A DNA stretch of 64,000 bases from NCBI GenBank assembly GCA_963711375.1, contig CAVQDV010000005.1, forward strand, positions 2,170,001 to 2,234,000, read 5' to 3'. Position 1 is the stretch's first letter; each line of letters begins with the position of its first letter. A program made the position numbers and the translations under genes. This document shows positions 1-8,819 of this stretch, piece after piece. The DNA is from CAVQDV01 sp963711375. Lineage in GTDB: Bacteria > Pseudomonadota > Gammaproteobacteria > Coxiellales > Coxiellaceae. The notes under the pieces were generated by a model that had not been told where the DNA came from, did not search any database, and saw only the letters and a list, made by a program, of their open reading frames with translations.

Positions 1-3000
1 CTCTATATTTTCGAGATCTATAGAAATTTGACACCTGATAAAAAACAGACAGTGCTTTATAATAGGATAAAGGAAATAGTATATAAAAACGAAAGTCTTA
101 GACAAAAGAAAGAAAAGCTCTCTCCGGAAGAGGCTTTCCAATTTGAACAGACTTTAGAGCTAAGGGATAGTGGGTTTTTAGTAATCCTTAAAAGTCTTTT
201 GACCGCGGGGATGGGAAATCTGAATGATTTAGGTGATCTTATAGACGAGCGAAGCAGAGGGATGAATGTGATTCATTTTTGTGCGTTCAAAGGATTTTAT
301 GAGAGTTTGAATTGGCTTTGTAAAGAAGCTTCTAAAATACCTCATGCCGTTGTGGAGAATAATCCACATACGGATTTGAATGGCGCAAACGTATTTGAAT
401 GTATTTTACTAAATCGCAATGTCACCGATGATATTGCAAGAAAAATTCTTGAAGATTTATATTCCAAAGCGGATCAAGCCTTATGGCAGGCAAAGAGTAA
501 TATTCAAAATCGATTTGCTTGGACTCTTGCTCATCATGCTTTGCATAGGGGTTTTTTAGATACGTTTAAATACTTGCTTTCTACCATTAAAAATTTTGAT
601 CCTTCTCGCGTAGGCCTATCAAATGAGAAATTAAAAAAAGAAGTGCAAGTTTTAAGCCAACGAAAAGATAAATTTACCATAAAAAATGATGATGTAAATA
701 ATAAATTAAATGCAAAATCTGCATGGGAAGTTTTATTTTTAAGTCCGATTGACCATGTCAAAGAAGATACGTGCATTAACTTTTTAAAATACTTGTCAGA
801 AGAGTGTAATCCTCCATTTCTTATTCCCAGGAAATTCAAGTCAGCTAAATTCGATGGTATAGGACCTACTCACCTGGCCCTTTTTACAGAGCGGCCTGAG
901 ACGCTAAAGTGGCTCCTAGAGCAAAATGCGTCCCTAGATCTTGGAGAAAAAATCAAAAGCGGTAATAAAGTTCTTAAAGGAGTCTCTCTTGCCTCTATGA
1001 TTTTTCACATCAATGGAATCAGAAACAATTCTCCGATGACTGATGACGTTCGTCTGTCGATGTGGAAAATATTACTGGAAAGTTCAATAAAAGATAAGAC
1101 GCCTTTATTTGATGCCCTGGAAATCGCGACAATTTCTGGGTTTAAAAAAGAGGAAGATCACGATTTTTTTCTCAATTTGATTCAAGAGACGAATAAGTGT
1201 CAGAATCCAGTTTGGTATGAGAATTTAAAACAGATCTACCTTCAGGTGAAAATGTTCTTGGATCCGGAAAAAAAACAGCCTAATCTACGTAACTTTCTTA
1301 AGCGTATTGCTCATGACTATGTGAGTTTTAGGGAACAAAAAAATAAGTTCTCTGAGGAGGAAATGGAGCAGCTCGTAACTCAATATTTCGTCCCAAAGAA
1401 AAAACCACCCAAGAAAAAAATTACAGGAGAAATTCAGCAAGAGCCTCATCAAGAAGTTGATCAAGAAATTTTTGTAGTAAAAGAGCCACTACCCAAAAAA
1501 GACGAAATTGAGAAGATTTCAGAATCAGAAAAAAGAAGGCAAAAGCTTCTTCAGGAAATAAGTTGTGGGAGCTCAGATAAAGTTAAAAAAGAGTGGAAGA
1601 AGCGAAACGAGTGGCAACAGGAAGGTGGGAAAATAAAAGATCTTATTAAGGATAAGCCAGCACTTAAAGCCAATCAAAATCAACCCGCTAGTAAGGAGTT
1701 GTTCAAGGTTGCAGCTCCACCCAAGCCTGCAGAATTAGTCCTTGTGGAAAAGGTAAAACGGATAGTCCCGAAAAAAACTAACCCTCCACAATTTCTGGCA
1801 CCGCCGCCCAAACGTAAAGTCGTAATTAAGGTTCCCGAAATTAATTGGTGGAGAGACTATAAAGCTGATCAGTTATGCATTGCGTTAGATTGCTGGGATA
1901 TTATGAATAATGCCCTGGACGAACTTGAAAGGCCGAAATCAGAGCTTCCTCTAGCAAAGGAAAAGCCTAGTCTCGCGAAAGTAGTGCTTGATGAAAAGAA
2001 GAAAGACGTTAATTTAGTTAGCGCTTGCAATGCTTGGGTGAGGGAAGGGCGAAAACTCAAATGCGGTCTGATTTTTAGTGAAGGATCTGGACCAGGATCT
2101 TTACTTTATCATTTTATTTGCTTAAGCCAGCAATATACCCTGATGAAGATGAGCTCTATTTTAGGCTTTATTTTTTGGCAAGATTCTGTGAGATATCCTG
2201 ATGCTAAAAACCCTGTAGCCCATAGGGTCTGCCGAGAAATTCGTAACAGTCTACGCCATCCTGAAGACCGTATTAATGGTATGCCGGTGGCGAACTTAAT
2301 GCCCCTGTGTAAGGATTTTAAGGAAAAATTCTCGCCATTTTTGCAGGATTGTAAAAGAGAGGGGCAAGTTCCGGCGAATTACTATAACCATCCGATATGT
2401 CCTGAAACGAAAGATATGATACCGGCAAGAAAAGAGAATGAAAAACCCGATTTAAAACTTTTGCAGAAGGCTTTAATGACGAATTTTGAATTACTGGAAA
2501 TCGCGCATTTCATTTGCAAGGAAATCAAGGAGTCTAATCCCGATTATTTTGAGCATTTGAGTTATTTACACAACGCCGTAAAAACTCTTGTTATGTTAAT
2601 TGGTCAAGCCTTGCGAGACCTGAAGGTTTTTTATCCATCCAATTACGATAAAGTTTTTTCTGTCATTCGTAGTAATTCCCTTTTGCTGGCTAAGAATGCT
2701 GCCGAAGAAAACTTTACGATCTTTGAACTTTTTTTAAATAAAATTAGCCATGATTTTGAAAAAGAGCTCCTTGAAAAACCTGTTTTTTATGAGGATCTAC
2801 TGCCCTCACAATTAATTCAAGTGCTTAGTGAAAGCTCTAAAATTCAAGAGAATATTTTGGCTTGTTTGGGAACCATTCAAGAACAAGAAAAATTAGTCGT
2901 CCCGGTATTTTCAGAGATAGAAGGGAAAGATTCCCTTTCATCTACACATGATCAGGCATTCGTTTTTGAGAGTGTGCCGATAAGACTAGACCTGAAGAGG

Positions 3001-3288
3001 CCGGTAGTAAAATTTGTTGAAAAGGAATTTCTACCGGATAAGGTTCCAACAAAAAATGCTCAAACATTTTTTTCAGAGATACGGCCGAAAAACGCCATTC
3101 CAACAAGCGCCCCATTAAAAATTCCCTCTGAATTTTTTCCAGGTGTACCAGAGAAAGGACCTATTCCGAAAAAAACTCAATTGAATATTAACTCTAAGGA
3201 ATTTGTTCCTAGACAAGACCCTAATGTATCAGGGAGTGCTGAAGACGTCTCTAAAGAACATAAAAACTCCCCGAGCAAGAAAAACTAA
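1..3288 (+). CDS. Ankyrin-repeat protein with C-terminal PAM2-like motifs, 5' end uncertain
   Basis: Large hydrophilic protein of at least 1086 residues. The frame is open to base 1, and the first usable start (TTG at 28) has no good ribosome binding site, so the gene may begin upstream; residue numbers here count from that TTG. Three ankyrin-like segments are visible near residues 78-102, 163-188 and 278-306, each with a helix pair ending in a WL or YLL motif. A lysine/proline-rich linker (about 440-620) follows, then a helical domain with an R-N-x3-H motif at 739-744. The tail contains three x-E-F-x-P motifs: KEFLPD (999-1004), LKIPSEFFPG (1030-1039) and LNINSKEFVP (1052-1061). The last matches the eukaryotic PAM2 motif that binds the MLLE domain of poly(A)-binding protein. 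There is no signal peptide or membrane helix. Ankyrin repeats plus host-like short motifs suggest a translocated effector. That is inference; its promoter lies outside the window. Confidence 0.8.
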   Translation, partial: LYIFEIYRNLTPDKKQTVLYNRIKEIVYKNESLRQKKEKLSPEEAFQFEQTLELRDSGFLVILKSLLTAGMGNLNDLGDLIDERSRGMNVIHFCAFKGFYESLNWLCKEASKIPHAVVENNPHTDLNGANVFECILLNRNVTDDIARKILEDLYSKADQALWQAKSNIQNRFAWTLAHHALHRGFLDTFKYLLSTIKNFDPSRVGLSNEKLKKEVQVLSQRKDKFTIKNDDVNNKLNAKSAWEVLFLSPIDHVKEDTCINFLKYLSEECNPPFLIPRKFKSAKFDGIGPTHLALFTERPETLKWLLEQNASLDLGEKIKSGNKVLKGVSLASMIFHINGIRNNSPMTDDVRLSMWKILLESSIKDKTPLFDALEIATISGFKKEEDHDFFLNLIQETNKCQNPVWYENLKQIYLQVKMFLDPEKKQPNLRNFLKRIAHDYVSFREQKNKFSEEEMEQLVTQYFVPKKKPPKKKITGEIQQEPHQEVDQEIFVVKEPLPKKDEIEKISESEKRRQKLLQEISCGSSDKVKKEWKKRNEWQQEGGKIKDLIKDKPALKANQNQPASKELFKVAAPPKPAELVLVEKVKRIVPKKTNPPQFLAPPPKRKVVIKVPEINWWRDYKADQLCIALDCWDIMNNALDELERPKSELPLAKEKPSLAKVVLDEKKKDVNLVSACNAWVREGRKLKCGLIFSEGSGPGSLLYHFICLSQQYTLMKMSSILGFIFWQDSVRYPDAKNPVAHRVCREIRNSLRHPEDRINGMPVANLMPLCKDFKEKFSPFLQDCKREGQVPANYYNHPICPETKDMIPARKENEKPDLKLLQKALMTNFELLEIAHFICKEIKESNPDYFEHLSYLHNAVKTLVMLIGQALRDLKVFYPSNYDKVFSVIRSNSLLLAKNAAEENFTIFELFLNKISHDFEKELLEKPVFYEDLLPSQLIQVLSESSKIQENILACLGTIQEQEKLVVPVFSEIEGKDSLSSTHDQAFVFESVPIRLDLKRPVVKFVEKEFLPDKVPTKNAQTFFSEIRPKNAIPTSAPLKIPSEFFPGVPEKGPIPKKTQLNINSKEFVPRQDPNVSGSAEDVSKEHKNSPSKKN

Positions 3289-3414
3289 ATTTTTTAATTT
3301 AAAATACGCACTATAAATCAGCTTAATTTAAGCTCTTCCGCTAGGATGACAACGAGTCCAAGCGCTAGCTTAAGATCAATTAAATCATCCTTGTTCTTTA
3401 GACTATTAACCAGA

Positions 3415-5892
3415 TCAATTATCCGCTGGATTAATGCTTTTCATTCTTACTTCAATATTGTTTTCAATTCTATCGTCTTCATGATCAACAGTAGAAAAAA
3501 AGTTTTGATTATTACCCCAGCCAGAAGATTGAGTTGAATTAGTAGCTTCCTCCTCTTTTTCTGCTGATGCTTTTGGTTCGAGAATATAGGGCATAGGTTC
3601 AAGCTCTTCTGCCATATGAGGGCTTGTTGCTGACTCTGAAGTAGAGTCTTTCTTTGGCTTCTTAGAAGAGGTTTCTTTTGAATTTCTTATTATTTTCTCG
3701 TCTTGATAGTGATCCAATATTCCAAAAATTTCATTCTTAAATTCTAGTGATATGATTTTTTTCTCCACCCATAAGTTTAGGAGCGTGTTTTTTGTCAATA
3801 TGAAGTCTAGATCTACTGCCATTAAGCTTGATAAAGCAGAATCATAAAGTTCTTGAACTTCTTCATTTTGATGCTGTTTTAAATAAAGATGCGTAGTGAT
3901 GGCTAATGCCGTATAAATCACTAAGCAAGGTTCTTCCTTTTTCATTAAATTTTGCAAGCAGCGAATTTTTTCTAGACTTATCTCCCCACTTCGGGCTGAA
4001 GATCTGCAGATTAGGGATTCAAGAAATGTAGTAATCGATTCTATTTTTTGCAGCTCAAGGCTTTCTTTTCTGCTCTCGTGTTTTGGAAAATCGCTGATCA
4101 GAGCTGCAAATTTGTCGGCATTCAATTTATCAAGCGATGACATGTAGGTCGTCCACGAAATAATTTTGTCTTTTTGCCATTTATCTAACATACTGTAGAC
4201 CACTTCCTTTTTGCTTTTATCAAACTTTTTTAGCTGTTTTAGAGCGTTTTCGTGGACCTCCTGGTTTGAACACATTTTTTTGTTGCGACTGTAGCCAGGA
4301 GCTGGAATGTCGAAGATCCAACCTGAATCGAGTTGCTCACCTGTCACCACAAAAAGCGCAAGGGTATCTGTTGGATCAATACGGGTTCTACAAAAAAGCT
4401 CATTCAAGGATCTTGTTAATTTTACGCATAGGCTCTTAGCTTGGAGAGCCCTTTCGATTTTTCCTAGAGACTCTTCTTGCCTATATCCATTAGTAAATCG
4501 GCAATAGAGAGAAAACAAAGTATTCTTGGTATAAGATTCAAAGGTAGTTTTTGAGTCGTCCTTGGCTTCTAATTGTTTCACTAATAAGTTTCCAAGTTCG
4601 TTCGGAATTCGGTTAAGCAGGATCCAAAGGTGCAAGAAGTTCCTGACATTTGTCTTGAAATTCTCTACGCCTTTTATCTTTTTGATAGCATACTCAAAAA
4701 TTTCAGGGAGGAACAACTCACGCTGATCAACAAGAAAAGTTTTCGCTGGCCATGACATGTCTTCACTCGAAATTAGGGCAAGTACTACAAAAAGAGCTAA
4801 ATTTTTAGGATTTTCGCTGATCTTGGCAAGTAAATCAGACAGATATTTTAGCTTCAACTCCGTGCGATTCAGTGCCTTTTGCGCCTCGCTTATCATTAGG
4901 TCATAACCATAATTTGAAAGATCTAGCCAGTCAGATAAATACTTATTAGCCAATTGTACAATTTGATCCTCACGGCCTTGAGTTTTAGTTGGCTGAACTT
5001 TACTGGTCAATAATTCCCCCAGAAATTCCTTATTTAAGGTAAGGGAGAATTTTTTGTTTAAGGTTTCGGGGTTTTCTTCTGTTAAACAATCAAGTAAGAC
5101 GCAATAACTCGGTCTTGAAATTTCATTTTCTTTTAACCAAGAATTCAGTTTTTCATAGACGAATTTAGGATTATCTATCTTTCTCAGTTTATCGACAGCA
5201 CTATTCTTAATATCCCAATAGCAAAGTTCCTGTGAGATGAAAGCAAGCTCAAGAGTTGTTTTGGTATCGTTTTCTAACTTACTATCAAGCTCATTAAGCC
5301 TTTTAAGTAATAACTCTCTCAGCCATCGGGTTAATAGGGGTTCAAGGTTTCTCTTTACTGAGCTTATTTGTTCGGGGTCTGGAACCGTTCTGGAAAACAG
5401 ATTAAACAGAGTATTGTGATGATGAAATTGAAGCGTCGTTTCTGAATCGTCTTCAGCGGCCAATTGCGTCAGCACTGCTCTTTCTTGAGCCTCTGAAATA
5501 ATAGTTCTATTTGAATTGTCCTTAGGGTCTACTAAAGTCGTTTTCCAGAGAGCTAAGCAGTTACGGGACTGAGTTTTTTTTGAATCATCCAGCTCTTTAC
5601 TGTTTTTGATCGCATAAGCGTAAAGTTCTGGAACAAATCGGGAGTCTCCCTCAAAGAGACTTTTAGATTTATCTTGTGGCAGTAGAAAAGTTTTTGCTGG
5701 CCATGGGATGTCTTCGCCGCAGACTAGGGCCAGGGCTAGAAAATTTTTAAGGCAGGGCTCTTTTTCGATACAAGACAATAATTTCTCAATGGATTGTAAT
5801 CTCACTAGAAAAACATCAGGACTACATCGAGCTACTGTCGCTAAAATGTCTAGTACATCCGGAATAATCTCGAGTTCTTTACTTTTACGCAT
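3415..5892 (-). CDS. Unknown 825-aa protein with internal ~240-residue duplication
   Basis: I do not recognise a family. The protein is mostly alpha-helical. Residues about 48-285 and 364-605 are two copies of one module: both have W-P-A-K-T-F-L (64-70 and 381-387), an E-L/I-x-x-Y-A-I-K helix, a D-D-S-x-T-T segment followed by N-T-L-F, and a later segment ending in K-L/W-x-K-E/D-x-I. A third, weaker copy of the last part lies around 650-730. The copies are also visibly similar as DNA (around 5690 and 4740), which suggests a fairly recent duplication. The C-terminal 100 residues are low-complexity, rich in Ser, Glu and Lys, with no membrane helix or signal peptide. It lies 102 bp downstream of the small gene at 5995-6333, possibly in one transcript, and converges with the ankyrin gene. 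An effector role is plausible but unsupported by a promoter motif. Confidence 0.8.
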   Translation of the reverse strand: MRKSKELEIIPDVLDILATVARCSPDVFLVRLQSIEKLLSCIEKEPCLKNFLALALVCGEDIPWPAKTFLLPQDKSKSLFEGDSRFVPELYAYAIKNSKELDDSKKTQSRNCLALWKTTLVDPKDNSNRTIISEAQERAVLTQLAAEDDSETTLQFHHHNTLFNLFSRTVPDPEQISSVKRNLEPLLTRWLRELLLKRLNELDSKLENDTKTTLELAFISQELCYWDIKNSAVDKLRKIDNPKFVYEKLNSWLKENEISRPSYCVLLDCLTEENPETLNKKFSLTLNKEFLGELLTSKVQPTKTQGREDQIVQLANKYLSDWLDLSNYGYDLMISEAQKALNRTELKLKYLSDLLAKISENPKNLALFVVLALISSEDMSWPAKTFLVDQRELFLPEIFEYAIKKIKGVENFKTNVRNFLHLWILLNRIPNELGNLLVKQLEAKDDSKTTFESYTKNTLFSLYCRFTNGYRQEESLGKIERALQAKSLCVKLTRSLNELFCRTRIDPTDTLALFVVTGEQLDSGWIFDIPAPGYSRNKKMCSNQEVHENALKQLKKFDKSKKEVVYSMLDKWQKDKIISWTTYMSSLDKLNADKFAALISDFPKHESRKESLELQKIESITTFLESLICRSSARSGEISLEKIRCLQNLMKKEEPCLVIYTALAITTHLYLKQHQNEEVQELYDSALSSLMAVDLDFILTKNTLLNLWVEKKIISLEFKNEIFGILDHYQDEKIIRNSKETSSKKPKKDSTSESATSPHMAEELEPMPYILEPKASAEKEEEATNSTQSSGWGNNQNFFSTVDHEDDRIENNIEVRMKSINPADN

Positions 5893-5994
5893 ATACTTAT
5901 CCTATTTAAAAAATAATGTTGAGGTCGGTCGCATAATTGCTCATTGTGGATTTTCTGGAACTCATTTAAATTGTTCGTCTCTGCTGCTTGTAAA

Positions 5995-6333
5995 TTAACT
6001 GGCGCCTTCCCTAGCTCTGTGAAGGGAATTTCTCAAGCTTAGCTTTGAATCTGTAAATATTTTAAGGTTACGAATATGCTCTTCTTGCTCTTCGGCTTTG
6101 CTGTTATTAATTAGTTTTAAATAGTCAGTAGCGGCGAGCTTGTTTACTAAGGCAGGCGAACCAAAGAGCTCTTTCGGAGAATCTTCTTCTCTTGAGTCAC
6201 GTTTTTTTATATTTGGTTTTGAATCTGGGTTTATTTCTTGAGTTCCTTCCTCAAATTCTTGCTGATTTTTCAGTTCTGGAGCTTCACCGAGATTATTTAT
6301 TTTTTTTGATTTATCAGGTGATTTTGATCTCAT
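5995..6333 (-). CDS. Small hydrophilic protein of unknown function
   Basis: A 112-residue, highly charged protein rich in Lys, Glu, Ser and Asn with no hydrophobic segment. The first 60 residues look disordered; residues about 65-105 could form a helix. It lies directly upstream of the 825-aa gene on the same strand, so it may be the first gene of that transcript. A weak TTAA-containing sequence lies upstream, but its second half-site does not match a PmrA box. No homologous family is recognised. The gene could be real or a spurious frame in an intergenic region; orientation and spacing favour a real gene. Confidence 0.5.
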   Translation of the reverse strand: MRSKSPDKSKKINNLGEAPELKNQQEFEEGTQEINPDSKPNIKKRDSREEDSPKELFGSPALVNKLAATDYLKLINNSKAEEQEEHIRNLKIFTDSKLSLRNSLHRAREGAS

Positions 6334-6403
6334 TTTTTATCTCATGTTGATAGTTCTTATAGGTAATTAATTTTTGCCTTTCGGCCCACTGAAGTCGAGC
6401 TCA

Positions 6404-7546
6404 TCAAAGAAAATATTCTAAAACATTATTTAGAAATTTTTCGCCAAGGGGAGTTTTGTTGAAGTGGCTGGGGCTTAGGAAAAGTAATTCATCTTGGGTC
6501 AATTTATCTAGAGGTTTTTCGATGATTTTTAATGAAAGTCCTGTTCGTTCGGTAAATAATTCAATGGGAATGGGTTGATTTAAACGAAGAGCGTTCATCA
6601 TAAATTCAAAAGGTAATTCTTCGCTAGATACTATTTTTTCCTCTTGCACCTTCTTTTCAGCGAGCAAATATTGCGTGGGATGTTTGATTTTGGAAATTCT
6701 CCGAATTTTTTGATTTTTTTCATCCGTGATTTTTCCATGGGCACCTGCCCCGATACCAATATAATCACCAAATTTCCAATAATTGACATTATGCTGGCTT
6801 TGAATCTGCTGGCGTGCATAAGCAGAAACTTCATATTGCAGAAATCCATGTTCTGCAAGCAAAGCTCGGCCTTTTTCTTGCATAATGGCAATTAAATCCT
6901 CATCGGGCAATGGCGGTGGAAACTTATGAAAAATAGTGTTGGGCTCTAAAGTAAGTTGATACCAAGATAAATGAGTGGTATTAAATAAAAGGGCCGTTTG
7001 CAAATCTAAAAGCGCTTCTTCCAGTGTTTGCCCGGGAAGGCCGTGCATTAAATCCAAATTAATATTACTAAAACCTGAATTTTGAGCGGCAATAATAGCC
7101 TTTTTGGCATCCTCAGCATTATGAATGCGCCCAAGAATTTTTAATTTATCAGGATTAAAACTTTGAATTCCTATGGAAATTCGATTAATGCCTGCATTAT
7201 GAAATCCAGTGAAACGCGCTTGCTCCACGGTTCCAGGATTCGCTTCTAAGGTGATTTCCATATTCTCTGGAAAATGAGTTGTTTTTTGAAGTTCAGAAAA
7301 TAAATTAGCATAAAATTCAGGAGACATGAGGCTCGGCGTTCCCCCTCCAATAAAGAGGCTTGTCAGCGATCGGCCCTGCAGGTCTTCATGTGCAGACTCC
7401 CAATCTCGAAGTAGGGCAGCGAGATATTCCTTTTCTGGAATCGATCCCCGAAGGGCATGGGAATTGAAATCGCAATAGGGGCATTTTCGTACGCACCAGG
7501 GCGTATGAATGTATAAACTAACTGGAATTGCCGACGTTTTTAACAT
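6404..7546 (-). CDS. hemW: Radical SAM heme chaperone HemW
   Basis: 380 residues, the usual length for HemW. The radical-SAM cluster motif is C18-x3-C22-x2-C25 (CVRKCPYC) followed by D-F-N-S-H, and the glycine-rich SAM segment GGGTPSLM comes at about residue 67. The C-terminal HemN-type domain is present. It lacks the longer N-terminal region of true coproporphyrinogen III dehydrogenase HemN, so the HemW call (heme binding and transfer to respiratory proteins, cytoplasmic) is preferred over HemN. It is transcribed away from the repeat-protein gene at 7698; the 151-bp intergenic region carries that gene's PmrA-like box. The family is often mislabelled as oxygen-independent coproporphyrinogen oxidase. 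Confidence 0.92.
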   Translation of the reverse strand: MLKTSAIPVSLYIHTPWCVRKCPYCDFNSHALRGSIPEKEYLAALLRDWESAHEDLQGRSLTSLFIGGGTPSLMSPEFYANLFSELQKTTHFPENMEITLEANPGTVEQARFTGFHNAGINRISIGIQSFNPDKLKILGRIHNAEDAKKAIIAAQNSGFSNINLDLMHGLPGQTLEEALLDLQTALLFNTTHLSWYQLTLEPNTIFHKFPPPLPDEDLIAIMQEKGRALLAEHGFLQYEVSAYARQQIQSQHNVNYWKFGDYIGIGAGAHGKITDEKNQKIRRISKIKHPTQYLLAEKKVQEEKIVSSEELPFEFMMNALRLNQPIPIELFTERTGLSLKIIEKPLDKLTQDELLFLSPSHFNKTPLGEKFLNNVLEYFL

Positions 7547-7634
7547 CTCCGAAGTGTAGACAGAAACTGATCATTTGTCACCCCTTCCAGCCGCTCCCAT
7601 TTTGAGAGTCATTTTGCTATAAATTTGTAGTAGA

Positions 7635-7667
7635 TTTAATATTTCCTTAATATTGCTGGGCTAATAT
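7635..7667 (+). promoter_or_regulatory. PmrA-type box plus -10 upstream of the 353-aa repeat protein
   Basis: TTTAATATT-TC-CTTAATATT (7635-7654), then exactly 7 bp, then TAATAT (7662-7667) as a -10. This fits the published Legionella/Coxiella PmrA pattern cTTAATatT-N2-cTTAATatT. The same 9-2-9-7 spacing to the -10 occurs at three other unknown genes in this window. Confidence 0.75.
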
Positions 7668-7697
7668 GCAAGCAAATGAACAAAACGGAAACATACT

Positions 7698-8759
7698 ATG
7701 AGAAGAACCTTTGAAAACCTCAATGGTCGCCATACTTCTGAAAAAATCTCAAAGAAGCATAAAGTTGAATTCCAGGCTGAATTAGCAGAATACGAGGCCG
7801 AGTTAGCAAAAGTAGAAACAATGCTAGCCATTTACGAGACAAAGTTTACAAGGCTTTATCATCCTCTACCTAAAAGTTCCCTCAACCAAAGAATAGTGTT
7901 ACCTAAGAAGAAAGAAAAATCCGATAGTAACTGGCGTGATATTTCAAATTGGAACTGGGAAATTGCGAGTATTTATTCCATACAAGGGAAATTCTCAGAT
8001 GGACTAGGCTTTATTGAGGAGGGTATCGCTGCTCTAAAAAATGTCAATGCACCCACCTATGAAGATGCTCGTAAAATCGCTTTTTGGCTTGGAAAATTAG
8101 CCAATTTTTATCATGAGGAAAAACGTCCTGAGAAAGCCAGAAATTTCTATTTAAAAGCCATTACGGCTCGTTCGGAAAATATCCAGTATAAATCCGATGA
8201 AGATTTCCGCGAAATTTCGAAGTGGCAAATCCAATTGGCTTATCTTGCTTATGAATATAAGCATCGTGAAACGGCTAGTGATTTTCTCCGACAGGCCATT
8301 AATTCTCGAGAAAAAATCAATTTTCCTAGCGATATCGATTGGCGGGAGATCGGGGCTTGGCTAGGTCTGCTGGGTAAACTCGCAAATAAGGATAAGCAGC
8401 TAGACTTAGCTAGAGAACTATATGGTAAGTCTGCCGCTTCACTCGAGAAAATAACTGGAAAATCCTCGAACGATTATTTCAATATGGCTTTATATTATGA
8501 AGCCATAGGAGATTATTACCGGAATACTAATGATAAATTAGCGGGCTCTTATTTTCGATATTCAAAAGAAACATTAAACAAAATTCGAAATAAATCCGAA
8601 GAATGCTATAATTTTATGATTCGACTAGTGGATAAACAAGAAGAAATCGCTATTGCTTTAAGTAAAACTGCCAATCATCCTAATGGGGTTTTTGGATATT
8701 CAAAACCTGCAAATTCACCAGATTCCTTATCAAATGGACATCATAACGGATTAAAGTAA
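7698..8759 (+). CDS. Helical-repeat (TPR-like) protein, candidate PmrA-regulated effector
   Basis: 353 residues. After a charged N-terminal coil (about 15-55) come five consecutive 45-46-residue units starting near 79, 124, 170, 215 and 260. Each has the pattern [WF]-R-E-I-x3-W, a helix with L-A-x-x-Y, a charged turn, then a second helix with A-R/S-x-F-Y-x-x-A-I and an S-D/N-x-D boundary. The two-helix layout resembles TPR repeats, but the unit is longer than the classic 34 residues and closer to kinesin-light-chain-type units. There is no signal peptide or membrane segment. The ATG follows GGAAA with reasonable spacing. A PmrA-like box lies 44-63 bp upstream, so regulation with other effectors is inferred. 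The next gene, glpK, has its own promoter-like sequence and is probably unrelated. The repeats suggest a protein-binding role; the partner is unknown. Confidence 0.85.
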   Translation: MRRTFENLNGRHTSEKISKKHKVEFQAELAEYEAELAKVETMLAIYETKFTRLYHPLPKSSLNQRIVLPKKKEKSDSNWRDISNWNWEIASIYSIQGKFSDGLGFIEEGIAALKNVNAPTYEDARKIAFWLGKLANFYHEEKRPEKARNFYLKAITARSENIQYKSDEDFREISKWQIQLAYLAYEYKHRETASDFLRQAINSREKINFPSDIDWREIGAWLGLLGKLANKDKQLDLARELYGKSAASLEKITGKSSNDYFNMALYYEAIGDYYRNTNDKLAGSYFRYSKETLNKIRNKSEECYNFMIRLVDKQEEIAIALSKTANHPNGVFGYSKPANSPDSLSNGHHNGLK

Positions 8760-8769
8760 AATTTTGCTG

Positions 8770-8799
8770 TTGTACTAAGTGCGGCTAGAGGTTTATGAT
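8770..8799 (+). promoter_or_regulatory. Possible glpK promoter
   Basis: TTGTAC (8770-8775), an 18-bp spacer and TATGAT (8794-8799), 20 bp ahead of the glpK start. Assigned by eye from the sigma-70 consensus. Confidence 0.35.
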
Positions 8800-8819
8800 T
8801 TCCCTTTGGAGGGATATCG

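Noticed and set aside
3311..3340. Palindrome GCTTAATTTAAGC between convergent genes as terminator
   Set aside because: AT-rich short stem without a T-run; could be chance.
3346..3537. Short plus-strand ORF at the end of the 825-aa gene
   Set aside because: Antisense shadow of the low-complexity C-terminus with no ribosome binding site.
6334..6380. PmrA-like box upstream of the 112-aa gene
   Set aside because: One TTAA half-site is present, but the second half reads ATAAG and no good -10 follows at the expected distance.
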